Both the position numbers and the translations under genes were made by a program. The notes below the pieces were generated by a model. That model made no database searches. It saw only the letters and a list, made by a program, of their open reading frames with translations, and was not told the DNA's origin. From Solanum dulcamara (lineage: Eukaryota > Streptophyta > Magnoliopsida > Solanales > Solanaceae), in the NCBI RefSeq assembly GCF_947179165.1, contig NC_077242.1, positions 45,153,097-45,217,096 on the forward strand: a stretch of DNA of 64,000 nt, in the 5' to 3' direction. Of the stretch, positions 59,752-64,000 are shown piece after piece. Position 1 is the stretch's first letter. Every line of letters starts with the position of its first letter.

Positions 59752-61839
59752 TGAACATTCCTCAAAATGCTCATAAGTGCCTTAAGAATGCCTTGGGAAT
59801 AGCCCACTCACGTAACGCATTATCCTTACTCTTTTTGGCAAATCCAATTTGAAATGTCGATCAAGGGGTCAAAACATGCAGAAAAATGGTCTTAGTGGAT
59901 TTTTAGGACTCGTGTATCGAAAGATGGATTTTATCAAAAATTGCACAAAACAGTGAGGTGCGCAGCAGCTCCACCTCACCCACTTGTTCCCATTCAGTGT
60001 AATTTTTCCCTGAGTCAAAATCTGGCCAAAATCTCATTCGCTAAACCTTGGCCTATCCAGGAGAAGCTCTGCATCGCGGACCTAGGAGATGTTTTTCGTC
60101 CGAATTCAATTTTTAAGTAAGGGAACTTTAGACTTTTTCCTAGTTGTTATTAAAGAATCTGGACCTTTTTAGGGCCTAATTTTTACTACCCTAAACCCTT
60201 AATTTCATTCATTCTTCTACAATTCACCTACTCAAATATTTTTCTCTTTACAAGAGGCTCTCAAGGACTCCATTGATGACTTCCAAGAAATTTACTCAAG
60301 CTCTCCATTAAAATTCTGAAATTCTTCCAAATCCTTTTGTCTTCTCACTAAAGGTCTGTGGGGATTGATTCATGGTCTATTTTCACCCATGAGATCCCAA
60401 AGATTTCTGATATTTTCATTCAATTTACAATAGATTATGAACTCTAGTTTTGATGAATTATATTAGACTGATTTGATTTATTTTTTAAAGGTTATGAATG
60501 ATCTTTAGATGCATGTTCTCATATGAATTGCATGATGTCAAGTTGATTTATAGATGTACATGCATAAAGCTATATTTTCAAGCTATGATTATGAATTTAA
60601 GATGAGCTTATGAGTTGATCATGACTTAAATGATTTTCAATGAAAGTTTTATATGAGATAAAGTTGTGATTTATGATTCTAAAGTTAAAGTTATGATGAT
60701 GATCAGAGTTAGGATCAAAAGATGTTTAAAGATGGTGATAAGGACAATTATTACCGAAGTTATAGATTCTTATGAATCACTAAATAGATGAGCTATTCTT
60801 AATATGTTTTAAAGATGGATTGATAGGCAGTTACTATCTTTCCCTACTATGTTATGATCATTTTTATGAGTTTTTGTTGGGATATTGACTACGCACCGAG
60901 AGCACTTCTAGGTGGGATTTGGTCTGATAACTCAGTTAGTTACCCAAGGGAATCGTAGTAGCAACCTAAAGTCCTAAATTATGTTGCCCACGTAGGTTGC
61001 CTTCATGGACTAGCTAGTGGATACACATATAGCATAGTTGAGTTGAGTTGAGTTGAGTTGAGTTACTTTTGGAGTGTTCCTTGGCAAGGTAGCCTCCCCT
61101 GTTTCAAAGCAGGAATCATTGGCCTGTCTCAATGTAGGTGTCATCGGATTCCATGTTATCGCTCATATGGTCTTAGGTTTTGGGTAAAGGTCCTATCCAC
61201 ATAAGCATAAGTTAAAGCTATGAGATGTCAAGTTATGAGTTGAAAGTTGATGTTCTTATGATATGCATTGACCATGAGTTCCATTTGTTTTAAGTTGATT
61301 GTAAACTATACTCATGTTCATTGTGATTGGTCATGTATCCTATGGCATATTGATTACGTTCTTTAATTGTTCATTCATACCTCACATACTTAGTAAATTC
61401 AAATATGCTAACACATATTTTGCCTATATTGTCTCATACTGTAGGGATGGACGACACTCACGATCACCCCACTCGTGGCTAGAGATTTACTTAAGATTTC
61501 AAAGAACTTGGTGAGTCCTCATTCTACCGAGGACAAGACTTTTATTCATGTTAGTATTGTTTATACTTTCTTCTATTGTTAGGGTGAGCTAGGAGCTTTT
61601 CCTAGTTCCCTATCAAAGATTAGACTAGAGGCATGTTTAGACAATATTATAGTGTAGTCCGGTTGGACGTTTATAGAGTTGATCTCCCTTAGTCCCATTC
61701 CCCCCTTAATAGTTACTTCTGCTCATATTTATAATGTTATTTACCTTATGTATGCAATGTATGCTAAGATGTCTTATGGTTGGGGTCCCTTGCATCTTGA
61801 TTATCATGTTACGATTAGGCCCTAGGTCAGTTCGTGACA
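59752..61839 (+). repeat. chromovirus 1 3' LTR, 2088 bp
   Basis: It begins TGAACATTCCTC after the PPT and ends CCTAGGTCAGTTCGTGACA. It contains a (GTTGA)n microsatellite at 61036-61064 and the CCTTGGCAAGGTAGCCTCCC segment also found at 4637-4709. The 66-codon frames inside it have no recognisable product. Confidence 0.8.
61036..61064. repeat. (GTTGA)n microsatellite
   Basis: More than five tandem GTTGA units within the chromovirus LTR. Confidence 0.9.
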
Positions 61840-61922
61840 CTCTAGTGCCAGTTTCTGCAACTTTCTGAAATTTCATCCTTTATTCCTTGGTGTTGGACCT
61901 TTCACATTTCTAGGTTCTTACA
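61840..61922 (-). repeat. 83-bp LTR remnant of chromovirus 2
   Basis: On the minus strand it starts TGTAAGAACCTAGAAATG next to a purine tract (61923-61945, inverted AATAGGAGATAT), as a 3' LTR should. It is cut at 61840 by the end of chromovirus 1. This suggests chromovirus 1 inserted into, or recombined with, this LTR. Confidence 0.6.
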
Positions 61923-62520
61923 ATATCTCCTATTTGGGAACATTCATCCTCGAATGAGAATCATTAGTTTAGATGGGAACATGGCACGAGGACTAGCAAC
62001 CCATTTCCGAAGGCAATTCCAACTCATAGGCAACCTTGCCAACCCGCTTCAAGATTCTATAAGGCCCTATATACCTAGGTGATCCATCTCCCTTTCTTAC
62101 CAAACCGAACCACACCCTTCATGGGTGAAACCTTCAAATACACCAAATTATCCATATTAAACTCAAGATCCCTTCTTCTAGTATCAGAATAGGACTTTTG
62201 ACGACTTTGAGCCATCTTCAACCTTTCTGTAATGACCTTCACCTTCTATAAAGCATCAAGAACTAAATTGGCACCTAACAAGTCCATATCACCTACCTTA
62301 AACCCACCAACCAGAGATCCACATTATCTCCCATACAAAGCCTCAAACTATGTCATCTCAATACTTGAGTGGTAGCTATTATTATAGGCAAATTCGATGA
62401 GCGGTAGGTGATCATCCCAATTTCCTTTAAACTCCAACACACAAGCCCTTAACATATACTCTAGTGTTTTAATGGCCCTTTCAACTTACCCATCGGTTTG
62501 AGGATGGAATGTAGTGCTTA
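61923..62520 (-). pseudogene. chromovirus 2 PPT, GPY/F and integrase C-terminal part
   Basis: On the minus strand, from the PPT/hairpin (61923-61965) back into pol: RVGKVAYELELPSE (about 62000-62050), FEGFTHEGCGSVW (about 62105-62140, family: LKVSPMKGVMRF) and LYGR near 62330. [14 protein letters not shown]-type sequence lies at about 62360-62400. All are split by frameshifts and stops. Confidence 0.75.
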
Positions 62521-62523
62521 ACT

Positions 62524-62907
62524 TTACCTTAGTTCCGAGGCCCCTTTGAAATAGCCTCCAAAAGGGAGAAGTGAATTGGGTAACACGATCCGAAATAATT
62601 GACAACAGAAAACCAACTCCCGAATATACAACTTGGCATAGTATTCAATTCTATAGGAAGTCTTGGCCAGTAAAAGGTGAGCTGACGTGGTCATTCTATC
62701 AATAATTACCCAAATTGAGTCATGACACTTTTGGGTATGAGGCAATCCCACCACAAAATTCATATTCACATCTTTGCACTTCCAAGTAGAGATTTCAATG
62801 TCTTGGGTCAGGCCACTCGGCCTTTGATGTCCGGCCTTCACTTGTTGGCAATTCGGACATTCAGACACACACCTTGCTATATATTCTTCTTCATGCCACC
62901 CCACCAA
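62524..62907 (-). pseudogene. chromovirus 2 integrase core
   Basis: 127 codons: CPNCQQVKAGHQRPSGL (zinc finger end), WKCKDVNMNFVVGLPHTQ and HDSIWVIIDRMTTSAHLL. The first catalytic Asp of MDF is Asn here (NMNFVVGLP). The frame is lost before the SDRG motif. It is the same module as in chromovirus 1 but a different, more decayed copy. Confidence 0.85.
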
Positions 62908-63591
62908 TAGAACTCCTTTAAGTCTCGATATATTTTTGTCAAACTGAAATGAATAGAATATGAAGAATTATGAGAATCCATCAAGATCAAACTCCTTATG
63001 ATATCCACATTTGGAACATATAACTGACCTTGGTAATATAGCACTCCATCTCCCCTTGTGAAAAGACCTCTACCTTCTTTTCCTTCACTAACTTCCTTAA
63101 CTCAACAAATGTCGAGTCAAGGTCTTGTTTTGACTTGACATCCATCACCAAGGAGGATTCGCACCCATTATGAACAACCATACCACCACCATCTTTCACC
63201 AACTCCCTCTTGCCTTCATCCACATGAGCCACACTTCTCATAGACACTCTACTAATTACATTGGCAACCACATTGGCTTTACCCAGATTATAATGCATAC
63301 TATGCCATAGTCCTTGAGGAGATCTAGCCATCTTGTTTTCCTTAGATTAAGGTCCCTTTGGGTGAACACATATTGAAAACTTTTATGATCGATATACACA
63401 TCTAGATGCACCTAGAGCTAATGCCACCAAATCTTTGAGGAAGAAACTACGGCCTCCAAATCAAGATCATGGGTAGGGTTGTTATGTTCATGCACTTTCA
63501 ATTGCCTAGAAGCATAGGCTATAACCTTACCCTTTTGCATCAAGACAAAACCCAACCCAATCTTCTAAGCATCACAATAAACCACAAACCA
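62908..63591 (-). pseudogene. chromovirus 2 RNase H and RH-integrase linker
   Basis: The frame at 62996-63331 reads LGKANVVANVISRVSM, SVAHVDEGKRELVKD, ESSLVMDVKSKQDLDSTF and VEVFSQGEMECYITK, the conserved linker after RNase H. Region 63332-63591 gives, out of frame, [20 protein letters not shown] and HKSFQYVFTQRDLNL, the RNase H core. Several stops. Confidence 0.8.
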
Positions 63592-63966
63592 TTATAATCC
63601 TTCCGATAAAGTTAAAATAAGAGTGGAGGTAAGTCGATCTTTCAAGGTTTGGAAATGCTTCTCACACTCATCCGTCCATATGAATTTTTCCTTCTTTTGG
63701 GTCAATTTAGTCATAGGAGATGAGATGGAAGAAAACCCTTCAATGAACCTTTTATAGTACGCGGCTAGACCCAAGGAGCTCCTAATATCTGAAGGAGATA
63801 ATGGTCTAGGCCGATTCTTGACCGCCTCTATTTTCATAGGATCAACCTTGATCCCATCACCGAACACTATGTGACCTAGGAAGGCCACCTCATTCAACCA
63901 AAATTCACATTTGTTAAATTTTGCAAACAATTGCCTATCCCTCAATGTTAGAAGTATGAACCTCAT
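63592..63966 (-). pseudogene. chromovirus 2 reverse transcriptase thumb/connection
   Basis: 124 codons: LRDRQLFAKFNKCEFWLNEV, AFLGHIVFGDGIKVDPMKIE, SDIRSSLGLAAYYKRFIEGF, SSISSPMTKLTQKKEKFIWT and CEKHFQTLKDRLTSTLIL. This is a standard Ty3/gypsy segment downstream of the RT active site. The palm with the catalytic residues lies beyond the window's right edge (64000). Confidence 0.9.
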
Positions 63967-64000
63967 GTGATTCTTATGTTCTTCCTCACCTCGAGAGTAG

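Noticed and set aside
1..64000. A host gene, tRNA or biosynthetic cluster
   Set aside because: Every stretch is accounted for by LTR, internal-region or chromovirus homology within the window. No frame longer than 245 codons exists, and the longest is integrase.

Overview
This 64 kb window is plant nuclear DNA made almost entirely of nested, decayed LTR retrotransposons. I see no host gene, tRNA gene, CRISPR array or prokaryotic feature. The evidence for a plant is: primer-binding sites (PBS) complementary to initiator tRNA-Met (TGGTATCAGAGC); Ty3/gypsy chromovirus pol remnants with a GPY/F module and chromodomain; stretches derived from plant 5S rRNA; and very long LTRs. The LTR end motif (…GGGTTGGGTCGTGACA) and general character suggest a solanaceous dicot, probably gene-poor pericentromeric heterochromatin. 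That placement is inference from memory, not a search.

The dominant material is a non-autonomous, LARD-like superfamily in two subtypes. Type A LTRs start TGTTACACCCTACAT and type B LTRs start TGTTACACCCCACG. LTRs are about 3.3-3.4 kb and the internal region is about 3.5-3.65 kb. Each internal region holds, in order, the PBS, an uncharacterised segment, an internal polypurine tract (PPT)-like motif, a 5S rRNA-derived domain, a decayed Ty3/gypsy integrase, a hairpin, the PPT, then the next LTR. The 5S domain is sense in type A and antisense in type B. No copy encodes a complete protein.

Layout. 1-4636: two overlapping LTR pieces (+). 4637-4709: scrap of a chromovirus LTR. 4710-21514: chain LTR - internal - LTR - internal - LTR (+) sharing its middle LTR, with extra LTR fragments at 8547-9040. 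21515-23533: truncated third internal region (+). At about 23533 orientation flips, and 23534-46750 is minus-strand material: a type B internal region, then LTRs and internal regions with two separate ~3 kb tandem duplications and four blocks of a 35-bp minisatellite (11, 11, 14 and 14 units). 46751-47646 and 58067-59751 are the two halves of a plus-strand chromovirus pol gene, split by the best-preserved element: a 10.4 kb type B copy (47647-58066, minus) with 3391/3392-bp LTRs and a 5-bp target duplication GGTAT. The chromovirus 3' LTR is 59752-61839. A second chromovirus on the minus strand runs from 61840 past the window end.

The most notable result is the 5S rRNA-derived domain inside a long LTR element rather than in the short LTRs of Cassandra elements, in seven copies here and in opposite orientations in two sister subtypes.
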